Shown piece by piece: positions 8,698-17,519 of a stretch of DNA of 64,000 nt. The stretch spans positions 124,001 to 188,000 of the forward strand of contig NZ_BMSA01000019.1 of NCBI RefSeq assembly GCF_014648915.1. The letters run 5' to 3'. Position numbers and translations under genes: made by a program. Origin of the DNA: Streptomyces phaeofaciens. GTDB taxonomy: Bacteria; Actinomycetota; Actinomycetes; Streptomycetales; Streptomycetaceae. Numbering within the stretch: the stretch's first letter is position 1; each line of letters begins with the position of its first letter. Under the pieces are notes generated by a model that ran no database searches, was not told where the DNA came from, and worked only from the letters and a program-made list of their open reading frames with translations.

Positions 8698-9414
8698 TCA
8701 GACGTCCGTGACGCGCAGCCCGGCGTGGGCCTTGTAGCGGCGGTTGACCGAGATCAGGTTGGCGACCAGGGACTCCACCTGGTGGGCGTTGCGCAGCCGC
8801 CCGGCGAAGACGCCCCGCATCCCGGCGATCCGGCCGGCCAGCGCCTGCACGATCTCGACGTCGGCGCGCTCCTCGCCCAGCACCATCACGTCGGTGTCGA
8901 TCTCCTCGATCCGCGGGTCCTGGAGCAGGACCGCCGACAGGTGGTGGAAGGCGGCGGTGACCCGGGAGTCCGGCAGCAGGGCGGCGGCCTGCTGGGCGGC
9001 GCTGCCCTCCTCCGGCTTGAGGGCGTAGGCGCCCTGCTTGTCGAAGCCGAGCGGGTTGACGCAGTCGACGACGAGCTTGCCGGCCAGTTCCTCGCGCAGG
9101 GACTCCAGGGTCTTGCCGTGCCCGTCCCACGGGACGGCGACGATCACGATGTCGCTGCGGCGGGCGGTCTCGGCGTTGTCGGCGCCCTCGACGCCGTACC
9201 CGAGTTCCTCGGCGGCGGCCTGCGCGCGGTCGGCGGCGCGCGAGCCGATGATCACCTTCTGGCCGGCCTTGGCGAGGCGGTAGGCCAGACCCTTGCCCTG
9301 CGGGCCGGTGCCGCCGAGCACGCCGACGACCAGTCCGGAGACGTCGGGAAGGTCCCACGGGTCCTTGGCGGGGGCCTTCGCGGGGGCGTTCTGTGCACTG
9401 TCGGTAGAGGTCAT
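8698..9414 (-). CDS. npdG: F420-dependent NADP reductase
   Basis: Cytosolic oxidoreductase moving hydride between coenzyme F420 and NADP, supplying reduced F420 to actinobacterial metabolism. The protein has 238 residues; after a 28-residue Ala/Pro/Lys extension comes a Rossmann fold with GVLGGTGPQGKGLA, the NADP-phosphate binding GSRAADRA, and the F420-side VAVPWDGHG. The C-terminal segment contains the conserved LISVNRRYKAHAG. Length and motifs fit the NpdG/FNO family. It is transcribed toward its own hairpin terminator. Start ATG at 9414. Confidence 0.93.
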   Translation of the reverse strand: MTSTDSAQNAPAKAPAKDPWDLPDVSGLVVGVLGGTGPQGKGLAYRLAKAGQKVIIGSRAADRAQAAAEELGYGVEGADNAETARRSDIVIVAVPWDGHGKTLESLREELAGKLVVDCVNPLGFDKQGAYALKPEEGSAAQQAAALLPDSRVTAAFHHLSAVLLQDPRIEEIDTDVMVLGEERADVEIVQALAGRIAGMRGVFAGRLRNAHQVESLVANLISVNRRYKAHAGLRVTDV

Positions 9415-9517
9415 GGGCCGACTTTACGTGGGGGTCCGGGAGGTCCTTTCGCCGTGCCGGGTGAAGGAACGGCGAACCGCCCGCCCCGGCCGGCCGGCTG
9501 GGGCAGGATGCGGGCCC

Positions 9518-10126
9518 ATGGACGCCGTACGGGTCGCGCTGCTGCGCGAGGTGCTCGCCGGGACGGAGTGGCTGGGTGCCACCCGGAGGTTCGCCGCGGT
9601 GCTGCGCGGGTCGGTGGTGTCGCACGGGGGCGGGCTGCTGCTGGTGGGGACGGCGGAGTACGAGCCCTGGCATCTCGCGGCGCATCTGGTGGACGAGGCC
9701 GCCTGGTCGGGTACGCCGGAGCTGGCGCCGACGCTCGTACGGCATCACGCGCGCCCCTCGGACCCGGCGCACCTCGCGGTGGGCCTCGGCCGGATCGAGG
9801 CGGCCCGGCGGGGCGAGACGCTGCTGGTGGCGTCGCCGCAGGAGGACGCGGCGCGGGGCGCCGCTCTGCTGGAGCGGGTGGCGGACGCGCGCCGGGCGGG
9901 GGTGACGGTGCTGGCGCTCGGGCCCGGCGAGGGAGACCTCACGGCCCTGTCGCACGAGTCACTGACGGTGCCGGACGGCTCGGAGCTGGACCTGGACACC
10001 GTGCAGCACCTGGTGAGCGCGGCCGCCGGCGAGAACGCCCGCCCCGGCAGGACGCGCCGGAGTCTGCGCGACCGGCTGTCGAGGCTGGCGGAGTCGCTGA
10101 CGGCGCCGCCCCCTCCCCCGTGGTGA
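9518..10126 (+). CDS. Conserved actinobacterial protein of unknown function
   Basis: 202 residues starting at ATG 9518. The N-terminal part has alternating hydrophobic strands and helices suggesting an alpha/beta fold (LLLVGTAEYEPWHLAAHLVDE, then TLLVASPQEDAA and GVTVLALGPGEG), loosely like sugar-isomerase (SIS) or Rossmann folds, but no catalytic motif is present. The C-terminus is basic and Pro-rich. It sits between divergent npdG and the convergent small gene. I do not recognise the family; the coding call rests on codon bias and clean boundaries. Confidence 0.7.
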   Translation: MDAVRVALLREVLAGTEWLGATRRFAAVLRGSVVSHGGGLLLVGTAEYEPWHLAAHLVDEAAWSGTPELAPTLVRHHARPSDPAHLAVGLGRIEAARRGETLLVASPQEDAARGAALLERVADARRAGVTVLALGPGEGDLTALSHESLTVPDGSELDLDTVQHLVSAAAGENARPGRTRRSLRDRLSRLAESLTAPPPPPW

Positions 10127-10183
10127 CGCCCCTTCCGGGTGGCTTCCGGGCGGAGTCCGGGTGGTGCGGCGTCCGGCGGGTGA

Positions 10184-10417
10184 TCAGTCCTCGTCCGGGG
10201 TTCCGCCCGCCGGGGCGTCGTGCCACTTGGGGTCGTTCTCCCACTGGAGGTTGCGCTCGCGGGCGCTCTCCATGGCGTGTTCGGCCTCCTGGCGGGAGGC
10301 GTACGGGCCGAAGCGGTCCTTGCCGGGGCAGTCCGGCCCCTCCTCGACCTTCTTGTGCTCCAGGCAGTAGTACCACTCGCCCGGTTTTCCCGTGACGCGC
10401 CTCTTGAACAACGGCAT
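10184..10417 (-). CDS. Small conserved actinobacterial protein
   Basis: 77 residues, rich in charged and aromatic residues. The core WYYCLEHKKVEEGPDC has two cysteines and one histidine that could bind metal, followed by RFGPYASRQEAEHAM, a SPOR-like amphipathic helix pattern. A strong ribosome site GAGAGGAG precedes the ATG at 10417. It is divergent from map with only 57 bp between starts, so the two share a promoter region. The function is unknown. Confidence 0.8.
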   Translation of the reverse strand: MPLFKRRVTGKPGEWYYCLEHKKVEEGPDCPGKDRFGPYASRQEAEHAMESARERNLQWENDPKWHDAPAGGTPDED

Positions 10418-10474
10418 GACCGGCTCCTCTCGCCACCCACATGTTCCCCCACGGCCGCTGGTTAGACTCGCTGC

Positions 10475-11332
10475 ATGTCTGGCCAGTCGCTGCTCGTTCC
10501 AGGGGAGCTGTCCCCCACCCGTTCCGTTCCCGGAAACATCCGCCGGCCCGAGTACGTCGGCAGGCCCGCGCCGACGCCGTACTCCGGACCGGAGGTGCAG
10601 ACGCCCGAGACCGTCGAGGCGATGCGCCGTGCCGGGCGGATCGCGGCGCAGGCGATGGCGGAGGCCGCGAAGCTGATCGCGCCGGGCGTCACCACCGACG
10701 AGCTGGACCGGGTCGCGCACGCGTACATGTGCGACCACGGCGCCTACCCCTCGACGCTCGGCTACCGCGGCTTCCCCAAGTCGCTGTGCACGAGCGTCAA
10801 CGAAGTGATCTGCCACGGCATCCCGGACTCGACGGTGCTGCGCGACGGCGACATCGTCAACCTGGACGTGACCGCGTACATCGGCGGGGTGCACGGCGAC
10901 AACAACGCGACCTACCTGGTGGGTGACGTCGACGACGAGAGCCGGCTGCTGGTCGAGCGGACCCGGGAGTCCCTGGAGCGCGCGATCAAGGCGGTCAGGC
11001 CCGGCCGGCAGGTCAACATCATCGGGCGGGTCATCGAGTCGTACGCGAAGCGGTTCGGGTACGGGGTGGTGCGGGACTTCACCGGGCACGGCATCAGCAC
11101 GTCGTTCCACTCGGGGCTGATCATCCCGCACTACGACAGCCCGCACGCGACGACCGTCATGCGGCCCGGGATGACCTTCACGATCGAGCCGATGCTGACG
11201 CTCGGCACGCACGAGTACGACATGTGGGACGACGGCTGGACCGTGGTGACCAAGGACCGCCGCCGCACGGCCCAGTTCGAGCACACGCTGGTGGTGACGG
11301 AGACGGGCGCGGAGATCCTCACCCTGCCCTGA
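10475..11332 (+). CDS. map: Methionine aminopeptidase, type I
   Basis: Cytosolic dimetal peptidase that removes the initiator methionine. It has 285 residues with an N-terminal extension of about 40 residues, carrying a Pro-rich PxxPY-like segment as in other actinobacterial MAPs. The five metal ligands are visible in order: NLDVTAY, GDNN, GHGIS, IEPM and QFEHT. Cys in SLCTSVNE lines the substrate pocket as in type I enzymes. Start ATG 10475. A rho-independent-like terminator follows. Confidence 0.96.
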   Translation: MSGQSLLVPGELSPTRSVPGNIRRPEYVGRPAPTPYSGPEVQTPETVEAMRRAGRIAAQAMAEAAKLIAPGVTTDELDRVAHAYMCDHGAYPSTLGYRGFPKSLCTSVNEVICHGIPDSTVLRDGDIVNLDVTAYIGGVHGDNNATYLVGDVDDESRLLVERTRESLERAIKAVRPGRQVNIIGRVIESYAKRFGYGVVRDFTGHGISTSFHSGLIIPHYDSPHATTVMRPGMTFTIEPMLTLGTHEYDMWDDGWTVVTKDRRRTAQFEHTLVVTETGAEILTLP

Positions 11333-11353
11333 CCTCGCGTCCGCCCGCCGCAC

Positions 11354-11382
11354 GGCCCGCTCTCCCCGGAGGGCGGGCCTTT
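11354..11382 (+). terminator. map terminator
   Basis: GGCCCGCTCTCC (11354-11365) pairs with GGAGGGCGGGCC (11368-11379) with one G-U type position, followed by TTT. It lies 21 nt after the map stop. Confidence 0.8.
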
Positions 11383-11465
11383 CGCATGACCGCCCGGCCT
11401 CCAGGTGAGCGCGGCGGGCTTTCCGGGTACGTTTTTACCGACAGGGAGTCGGCAAAAGCGTTGAC

Positions 11466-11484
11466 TTAGGTAAGCCTAACCATA
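11466..11484. promoter_or_regulatory. Iron box (DmdR/IdeR operator) upstream of heme oxygenase
   Basis: TTAGGTAAGCCTAACCATA matches most positions of the actinobacterial iron-box consensus TTAGGTTAGGCTAACCTAA. It ends 13 bp before the heme oxygenase ATG, so iron-loaded DmdR/IdeR would be expected to repress this gene. Confidence 0.85.
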
Positions 11485-11497
11485 GAAAATCTGCCCC

Positions 11498-12145
11498 ATG
11501 GACTCGTTCTCGACACTCATCCGTACGGCGTCCCACGAGCAGCACGTGGAGGCGGAGACCTCGACGTTCATGAGCGACCTGCTCGGCGGCAAACTCGGTG
11601 TCGACGCCTACGCGCGCTACACCGAGCAGCTGTGGTTCGTGTACGAGGCGCTGGAGGCCGACGCCGGACGGCTGGCGTCGGACCCGGTGGCGGGCCCCTT
11701 CGTCCGGCCCGAGCTGCACCGGCTGACCGCGCTGGAGCGGGACCTGGCACATCTGCGGGGCCCCGGCTGGCGGTCCGGGCTGACGGCCCTGCCGGCCACC
11801 CGGGCGTACGCCGACCGGGTGCGGGAGTGCGCGACGCGGTGGCCGGCCGGCTACATCGCCCACCACTACACGCGCTACCTCGGCGACCTCTCCGGCGGGC
11901 AGATCATCCGCGACCGGGCGGAGCGCACCTGGGGCTTCGAGAAGAAGGGCGACGGCGTCCGCTTCTACGTCTTCGAGGAGATCACCAACCCGGCCGCGTT
12001 CAAGCGGGGCTACCGCGAACTGCTGGACGGGGTGCGCGCGGACGATCTGGAGAAGCAGCGGATCGTGACCGAGTGCAAGCGCGCCTTCGCGCTGAACACG
12101 GCCGTCTTCCGGGCGCTGGGCGAGGAGTTCCCGCTCTCGGCCTGA
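11498..12145 (+). CDS. hmuO: Biliverdin-producing heme oxygenase
   Basis: Cytosolic enzyme that opens heme to biliverdin, CO and Fe2+, releasing iron from acquired heme. The 215 residues match HmuO-type enzymes. His16 in ASHEQHVEAE fits the proximal heme ligand, and GDLSGGQ (residues 129-135) is the glycine-rich distal-helix signature. Start ATG 11498 follows an iron box directly. It is next to FecCD-type and efe iron transport genes, consistent with heme-iron use under iron limitation. Confidence 0.95.
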   Translation: MDSFSTLIRTASHEQHVEAETSTFMSDLLGGKLGVDAYARYTEQLWFVYEALEADAGRLASDPVAGPFVRPELHRLTALERDLAHLRGPGWRSGLTALPATRAYADRVRECATRWPAGYIAHHYTRYLGDLSGGQIIRDRAERTWGFEKKGDGVRFYVFEEITNPAAFKRGYRELLDGVRADDLEKQRIVTECKRAFALNTAVFRALGEEFPLSA

Positions 12146-12170
12146 GCACGGCCCCTCCCGGCGCGCGACC

Positions 12171-12198
12171 GGCCCCCTCCCCACGGCCGGAGGGGGCC
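12171..12198. terminator. Terminator between convergent heme oxygenase and phzF-like genes
   Basis: GGCCCCCTCC (12171-12180) and GGAGGGGGCC (12189-12198) form a perfect 10-bp stem with an 8-nt loop, placed between the two convergent stop codons. Confidence 0.75.
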
Positions 12199-12233
12199 CG
12201 GAACCGCGCGAGAGCCCGCGCACGGCCGGACGG

Positions 12234-12878
12234 TCAGCGCTCCAGCAACACCCGTCCGCCGATCTCCACCCATCCGTAGGGCTGCGGCGCGGTGAGGATC
12301 TGGGAGCCGGCGCCCTGGGTGATGTTCAGGGCGCGGCCCAGCTGTTCGGTGAGCAGCAGCGCCGCCGCGCCGGTCGCCTCGTCCTCCTCGATGCCGTCGT
12401 CGCGGCCGGGGAAGCCACGGGCGCGGATCCGGCCGGCCGGCTCGTCCTCCCAGGCCCAGGCGTAGATCCACTCCCCGGGCGGCGGCACGGGCAGCGCGTC
12501 GACCTCGGCGGCGGTGGGGTACTGCCGCAGGGTGCGCGGCGGGGCCCACTCCGCCCGCGCCTCGATCCAGCTGAACTCCCCGTCCAGACGGGCGCCGACG
12601 AGTCCCGCCGGGGTGACCAGCTCGGGCACGTCGAGCAGCCAGGCCGTGCCCACGCAGGGGTGGCCGGCGAAGGGCAGGCGCAGGGTGGGCGTGTAGATGT
12701 CGATGACGCCGCGCTCGGGGTCGTCGACGAACACCGTCTCGCTGAAGCCGAGCTTGGCCGCGAGGTCCTGGCGGTCCTTCCGGTCGGGCAGGACCGAGCC
12801 GTCGCGGACCACGCCCAGTTCGTTGCCGTAGCCGCCGTTCGGCGCGCAGAAGACGCGGAGCACGTCGTAATCAGTCAC
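12234..12878 (-). CDS. PhzF family epimerase/isomerase-like protein
   Basis: PhzF-fold protein, 214 residues, shorter than the usual 260-300. Family motifs are present: GNELGVV near the N-terminus, FSETVFV with the catalytic-type glutamate, FAGHPCVGTAW and EDEATGAAA. The GTG at 12878 is the start. It is divergent from the FecCD permease, and one iron box lies between them, so it may be iron-regulated. PhzF homologues do isomerisation or epimerisation of diverse substrates; nothing here suggests phenazine synthesis. Confidence 0.85.
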   Translation of the reverse strand: MTDYDVLRVFCAPNGGYGNELGVVRDGSVLPDRKDRQDLAAKLGFSETVFVDDPERGVIDIYTPTLRLPFAGHPCVGTAWLLDVPELVTPAGLVGARLDGEFSWIEARAEWAPPRTLRQYPTAAEVDALPVPPPGEWIYAWAWEDEPAGRIRARGFPGRDDGIEEDEATGAAALLLTEQLGRALNITQGAGSQILTAPQPYGWVEIGGRVLLER

Positions 12879-12914
12879 CCGGAAATTGAAGCATCGCCCG
12901 AGCCCGACCTTGAT

Positions 12915-12933
12915 ATAGGTAAGGCTAACCTAA
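12915..12933. promoter_or_regulatory. Iron box between phzF-like and FecCD permease genes
   Basis: ATAGGTAAGGCTAACCTAA matches 17 of 19 positions of the iron-box consensus TTAGGTTAGGCTAACCTAA. It ends 9 bp before the permease ATG and 37 bp upstream of the divergent phzF-like start, so it could control both. Confidence 0.92.
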
Positions 12934-12942
12934 GATTGCCCA

Positions 12943-14028
12943 ATGACCGTCCTGGACAAGCAAGTCGAAGCCGCGGCTCCGGCAGCCGCGCCCCGCGGCG
13001 GACGCGGCACCGCCTGGCTGATCGGCGCCGGGCTGGTGGCGGCGCTGCTCGTGCTGGTGCCGGTGGCCGGGGCGCTGGGCGCGTACCCGATCCCGGTCGG
13101 CGACGTGTGGGCCTCGCTCCAGCACCGGGCCGGGCTCGGCGGGGCCGGGCTGGACCGGGTCGCCGAGTCGGTGCTGTGGAACGTGCGCTTCCCGCGGATC
13201 GTGCTCGCCCTGCTCGTGGGCGCCTCGCTGGGGTGCGCCGGAGCGCTGATGCAGGGGGTGTTCGGCAACCCGCTCGCCGAGCCCGGCGTCATCGGGATCT
13301 CCGCGGGCGCGGCGGTGGGCGCGGTGGCCTCGATCGCGTTCGGCATCACCTTCCTCGGCACCTGGACCGTGCCGGCGTTCGCGTTCCTCGCCGGGCTCGC
13401 CACGGTGCTGCTCGTCTACGCGCTGTCGCGTTCCGGCGGGCGCTCGGAGGTGGTCACGCTGATCCTCACCGGGATCGCCGTGAACGCCTTCGCGGGGGCG
13501 CTGATCGGGCTGTTCCTGTTCTTCGCGGACGCGGCGGCGATCCAGCAGATCACCTTCTGGCAGCTCGGGTCGCTCTCCCAGGCGACCTGGCCGAAGGTGC
13601 TCGCGGTGCTGCCGTGCGCGGTCGTCGGGCTGGGACTGGCGCCGCTGTACTCACGCCGCCTTGACCTGCTGGCGCTCGGCGAGCGGCCGGCCCGTCATCT
13701 GGGGGTGGAGGTGGAACGGCTGCGGATCGTGCTGATCCTGGTCATCGCGCTGCTGACCGCGGCGGCGGTGAGCGTGTCCGGGATCATCAGCTTCGTGGGG
13801 CTGGTCGTCCCGCACCTGCTGCGGATGGCGGCGGGGCCGGGGCACCGCTTCCTGGTTCCGGGAAGCGCGCTGCTCGGGGCGCTGGTGCTGCTGGCGGCGG
13901 ATCTGGCCGCCCGCACGGTAGCCGTTCCGGCGGAGCTGCCGCTGGGTGTCCTGACCGCGCTTCTGGGCAGCCCCTTCTTCTTCTGGCTGCTGCGCAGGAC
14001 GCGGCGCCGCCAGGGCGGTTGGGCGTGA
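12943..14028 (+). CDS. hmuU: FecCD-type iron/heme ABC permease
   Basis: Membrane permease of 361 residues in the FecCD/BtuC family, which imports siderophore-iron, heme or cobalamin. About ten hydrophobic helices follow a 22-residue Ala/Pro N-terminus. Family motifs include LWNVRFPRIVLALLVGA, GALMQGVFGNPLAEPGVIG and GIISFVGLVVPHLLR. The ATG at 12943 is next to an iron box. The ATPase gene follows. Location beside heme oxygenase favours heme as substrate, but siderophore cannot be excluded, and no solute-binding protein gene is in the cluster. Confidence 0.9.
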   Translation: MTVLDKQVEAAAPAAAPRGGRGTAWLIGAGLVAALLVLVPVAGALGAYPIPVGDVWASLQHRAGLGGAGLDRVAESVLWNVRFPRIVLALLVGASLGCAGALMQGVFGNPLAEPGVIGISAGAAVGAVASIAFGITFLGTWTVPAFAFLAGLATVLLVYALSRSGGRSEVVTLILTGIAVNAFAGALIGLFLFFADAAAIQQITFWQLGSLSQATWPKVLAVLPCAVVGLGLAPLYSRRLDLLALGERPARHLGVEVERLRIVLILVIALLTAAAVSVSGIISFVGLVVPHLLRMAAGPGHRFLVPGSALLGALVLLAADLAARTVAVPAELPLGVLTALLGSPFFFWLLRRTRRRQGGWA

Positions 14029-14092
14029 GCCCGCCGAGCGCCGCCCCCACCCGCGCCCCCCTCTCCCCCACCCCTCCTCAAGGAGCCCGCGC

Positions 14093-14911
14093 ATGAGACT
14101 CCTCCGGTCCCGTCCGACGCCCCCCGGGCCCGCCTCCCCGGGCGATGTGCTCGCCGCCGCCGACGGACTCCACGTACGGCTCGGGAGCCGGGACGTGCTG
14201 TGCGGGGTGGACGTCGACGTCCGGGCCGGGGAGGTGCTCGCGCTGGTCGGGCCCAACGGGGCCGGGAAGTCCACCCTGCTCGGCGCGCTCGCCGCGGATC
14301 TGCCGGCGGCGCGGGGCACCGTACGGATCCACGGCAGGCCCGCCGGCGAGTGGTCCGCCCCGGAACTGGCCCTGCGGCGGGCCGTGTTGCCGCAGGCCGC
14401 CGCACTGTCCTTCCCGTTCACCGTGGCGGAGGTGGTCCGGATGGGGCGGGCACCGCATGACTCCTCGCCCGCCGAGGACGACCTGACGATCGCCGAGGCG
14501 ATGGCCGCGACCGAGGTGAGCGCCTTCGCCGGGCGGCCGTTCTCCGCCCTGAGCGGCGGCGAGCGGGCCCGGGTCGCACTCGCCCGGGTGCTCGCGCAGC
14601 GAGCCCCGCTGCTCCTGCTGGACGAGCCGACCGCCGCGCTCGACCTGAAACACCAGGAGTTGGTGCTGCGGGTGTGCCGGGAACGGGCGCGGGAGGGCGA
14701 CGCGGTGGTCGTCGTCCTGCACGATCTGGGGCTCGCCGCCGCCTATGCGCACCGGGTCGCCGTGCTGCACGCGGGCCGGGTCGCCGCGGACGGGCCGCCG
14801 GGCGAGGTGTTCACCGAGCGGCTGCTGTCGGAGGTCTACGAGCAGCCCGTCGAGGTGGTGCCGCACCCCCGGACCGGGGCACTCCTGGTCACCCCCAAGC
14901 GGAATCTTTGA
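14093..14911 (+). CDS. hmuV: Heme/iron ABC transporter ATP-binding protein
   Basis: ATPase partner of the FecCD permease, 272 residues. It shows Walker A GPNGAGKST, Q-loop region LPQAAALSFPFTVAEVVRMGR, signature LSGGERARVALARV, Walker B LLLLDEPTAALD and the switch His in VVVLHDLGLA. The R-M-G-R segment and overall layout fit HmuV-type heme ATPases. AAGGAG precedes the ATG at 14093, which starts 64 nt after the permease stop, so the two are likely cotranscribed from the iron-box promoter. Confidence 0.92.
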   Translation: MRLLRSRPTPPGPASPGDVLAAADGLHVRLGSRDVLCGVDVDVRAGEVLALVGPNGAGKSTLLGALAADLPAARGTVRIHGRPAGEWSAPELALRRAVLPQAAALSFPFTVAEVVRMGRAPHDSSPAEDDLTIAEAMAATEVSAFAGRPFSALSGGERARVALARVLAQRAPLLLLDEPTAALDLKHQELVLRVCRERAREGDAVVVVLHDLGLAAAYAHRVAVLHAGRVAADGPPGEVFTERLLSEVYEQPVEVVPHPRTGALLVTPKRNL

Positions 14912-15028
14912 ATCTCCTTTGACTGTTGCTTGGGGTCCGTTTTGAGTCACCGTGATCGAGTCGTGCTCTTACAGCGTCTATGAGAGGTGAATCACTGCAC
15001 GGTGGGGTATTACGCAGGTAAGCCTTGG

Positions 15029-15047
15029 ATAAGTTAGGCCAGCCTCA
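15029..15047. promoter_or_regulatory. Weaker iron box upstream of efeO
   Basis: ATAAGTTAGGCCAGCCTCA matches 14 of 19 iron-box consensus positions and ends 53 bp before the efeO ATG. A more degenerate copy (11 of 19) overlaps just upstream at 15014-15032. Confidence 0.6.
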
Positions 15048-15100
15048 CCAATCCGCGTGAGCCCTGTCACGTGATGTTTCAGCCACCGCCGGGAGCGCGC

Positions 15101-16252
15101 ATGCGAGCCGCCAGACTGTCCGTCCTCACCGCCGTCACCGTGGTGTCGGCCCTCACCGCCGTCACCGGCTGCACCGAGAAGAGCGACGCGAAAAGCGGCG
15201 ACCGGGTCATCAACGTGACCGCCACCGACTCGAAGTGCACCACCTCCGCGAAGCAGATCTCCGCCGGGCACATCGAACTGGCCATCGAGAACAAGGGATC
15301 GAAGGTCACCGAGGTCTACGTCCTCTTCCCGGACGACCGCGTGGTCACCGAGCGGGAGAACATCGGCCCCGGCACCAAGCAGCGGGTCACCGCCGAGGTG
15401 AAGGCCGGCGAGTACCAGATCGCCTGCAAGCCCGGTATGAAGGGCGACGGCATCCGCCAGGACCTCAAGGTCACCGGCGGCAAGGTCGCCGCGCGCGACC
15501 CGCGCCTGGACCAGGCCGTCGCCGCCTACCGCAGTTACGCGCAGGAGCAGGCCGACGCCACGCTGCCGCTGGCCAAGACCTTCGCCGCGGCCGTCGAGGC
15601 CGGTGACCTGGAGGCCGCCAAGAAGGCGTACGCCCCCTCCCGCATCGGCTGGGAGCGCACCGAGCCGGTCGCCGAGTCCTTCGGCGACATCGACCCCAAG
15701 GTCGACGTCCGCGAGGACGGCCTGGAGGAGGGCCAGGACCCGGCGAAGGACTGGACCGGCTGGCACCGGCTGGAGAAGTCCCTCTGGCAGGACAAGAAGA
15801 TCACCGCCGCGGACAAGACCCTCGCCAAGCAGCTGATCACCGACCTGACCGACTGGCAGAACCGGGTCGGCAAGGCCGAGATCACCCCGACCTCCATGGC
15901 CAACGGCGCCAAGGAACTGCTCGACGAGGTCGCCACCGGCAAGGTCACCGGCGAGGAGGAGCGCTACTCGCACACCGACCTGGTCGACTTCAAGGCCAAC
16001 GTCGAGGGCGCGCAGAAGTCCTACGAGCTGCTGAAGCCGGTCGCGAAGGAGAACGACGCGGCCCTGGTCACCGAGCTGGACAAGCAGTTCGCCGCGCTGG
16101 ACGCGCTGCTGGACAAGTACCGCCCGAACACGTCGTCGTACGCGTTCACCTCGTACGACAAGGTCGGCAAGGCGGACCGCAAGGAGCTGTCGGACGCGGT
16201 CAACGCGCTCGCGGAGCCGCTGTCCAAGCTCGCCGCCGCCGTCGCGAAGTAG
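15101..16252 (+). CDS. efeO: Iron uptake lipoprotein EfeO (cupredoxin plus M75 domain)
   Basis: Secreted iron-binding lipoprotein of 383 residues that delivers iron to the EfeU permease. The signal peptide ends in the lipobox VTGC near residue 24. The N-terminal cupredoxin-like domain spans about residues 35-130 and has conserved Cys in SKCTTS and ACKPGM. The imelysin/M75 domain follows, with GWHRLEKSLW carrying the HxxE motif. Start ATG 15101 removes ten implausible residues of a longer frame. First gene of efeO-efeB-efeU; an iron box lies upstream. Confidence 0.95.
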   Translation: MRAARLSVLTAVTVVSALTAVTGCTEKSDAKSGDRVINVTATDSKCTTSAKQISAGHIELAIENKGSKVTEVYVLFPDDRVVTERENIGPGTKQRVTAEVKAGEYQIACKPGMKGDGIRQDLKVTGGKVAARDPRLDQAVAAYRSYAQEQADATLPLAKTFAAAVEAGDLEAAKKAYAPSRIGWERTEPVAESFGDIDPKVDVREDGLEEGQDPAKDWTGWHRLEKSLWQDKKITAADKTLAKQLITDLTDWQNRVGKAEITPTSMANGAKELLDEVATGKVTGEEERYSHTDLVDFKANVEGAQKSYELLKPVAKENDAALVTELDKQFAALDALLDKYRPNTSSYAFTSYDKVGKADRKELSDAVNALAEPLSKLAAAVAK

Positions 16253-16268
16253 AACGGGGGACAGGGAC

Positions 16269-17516
16269 ATGACTCAGGACCGCAGCGGCATCCCCTCCCG
16301 GCGCGCGCTGATCGGCTGGGGCGGTGCCGGGCTCGCGCTCGGCGCCGCCGCGGCGGGCGGCGCGGTCGCGATGACCCGCACCGGCGAGGACGTCGACCCG
16401 GCGGCCGCCGAGACGGGCGCCGCCGTCGCCTTCCACGGACCGAACCAGGCCGGCATCGCCACCCCGGTCCAGGACCGGCTGCACTTCGCCGCGTTCGACG
16501 TGACCACCACGGACCGCGCCGAGTTCGTCCGGCTGCTGAAGGACTGGACGGAGGCCGCCCGGCGGATGACGGCCGGGAAGGCGGTCGGGGAGGGCGGGTA
16601 CGGCGGTCTTCCCGAGGCGCCGCCGGACGACACCGGCGAGGCGCTGGGCCTCAAGCCGTCCCGGCTGACCCTGACCGTCGGCTTCGGACCGTCCCTGTTC
16701 GAGAAGTTCGAGCTCACGGACCGGCGGCCGGACGCGCTCATCGACCTGCCCAAGTTCGCCGGGGACGCGCTCGACGCGGCCCGCTCGGGCGGCGATCTGT
16801 GCGTCCAGGCCTGCGCGGACGACCCCCAGGTCGCCGTGCACGCCATCCGCAACCTGGCCCGGATCGGCATGGGCAAGGTCGTCATCCGCTGGTCGCAGCT
16901 CGGCTTCGGCAAGACCTCCTCCACGACGCCCGACGCGCAGACCCCACGCAACCTGATGGGCTTCAAGGACGGCACCCGCAACATCGCGGGCACCGAGACC
17001 GACCGGCTGGACAAGTTCGTGTGGGTCGGCGAGAAGGACGGGCCCGCCTGGATGACCGGCGGTTCCTACCTCGTCGCCCGGCGGATCCGGATGCACATCG
17101 AGACCTGGGACCGCACCTCGCTCCAGGAGCAGGAGGACATCTTCGGCCGCGACAAGGGCGAGGGCGCCCCGGTCGGCAAGGCCAAGGAGCGCGACGAGCC
17201 GTTCCTGAAGGCGATGCTGCCCGACGCGCACGTCCGCCTCGCCCACCCCGACTCCAACAACGGCTCGACGCTCCTGCGCCGCGGCTACTCCTTCACCGAC
17301 GGCACCGACGGCCTCGGCCGCCTGGAGGCGGGCCTGTTCTTCCTCGCCTACCAGCGCGACGTGCGCGAAGGGTTCGTCCGCGTCCAGCGCAACCTCGCCA
17401 CCGACGCGCTCAACGAATACATCCAGCACGTGGGTTCGGCCGTCTTCGCCGTCCCGCCGGGCGTCCGCGACAAGGACGACTGGTGGGGCCGGACGCTGTT
17501 CTCCGAGGAGGCGTAG
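16269..17516 (+). CDS. efeB: Deferrochelatase / Dyp-type heme peroxidase, Tat-exported
   Basis: Heme peroxidase of the Dyp family, 415 residues, acting outside the membrane with EfeO and EfeU. The twin-arginine signal SRRALIG (residues 10-16) is followed by a Gly/Ala-rich core. The catalytic GFKDGTRN motif with its distal Asp is present, and a C-terminal heme-pocket region contains RLAHPDSNNGST and RRGYSF. It starts 16 nt after efeO. In Streptomyces, related Dyp enzymes (DtpA) also work with copper in development, so oxidation of Fe2+ is not the only possible role. Confidence 0.95.
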   Translation: MTQDRSGIPSRRALIGWGGAGLALGAAAAGGAVAMTRTGEDVDPAAAETGAAVAFHGPNQAGIATPVQDRLHFAAFDVTTTDRAEFVRLLKDWTEAARRMTAGKAVGEGGYGGLPEAPPDDTGEALGLKPSRLTLTVGFGPSLFEKFELTDRRPDALIDLPKFAGDALDAARSGGDLCVQACADDPQVAVHAIRNLARIGMGKVVIRWSQLGFGKTSSTTPDAQTPRNLMGFKDGTRNIAGTETDRLDKFVWVGEKDGPAWMTGGSYLVARRIRMHIETWDRTSLQEQEDIFGRDKGEGAPVGKAKERDEPFLKAMLPDAHVRLAHPDSNNGSTLLRRGYSFTDGTDGLGRLEAGLFFLAYQRDVREGFVRVQRNLATDALNEYIQHVGSAVFAVPPGVRDKDDWWGRTLFSEEA

Positions 17517-17519
17517 CCC

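Noticed and set aside
12234..12878. Phenazine biosynthesis
   Set aside because: PhzF-fold proteins are widespread, and no other phz genes are present.
15014..15032. A second iron box upstream of efeO
   Set aside because: Only 11 of 19 consensus positions match; it was noted with the better adjacent site but not listed separately.
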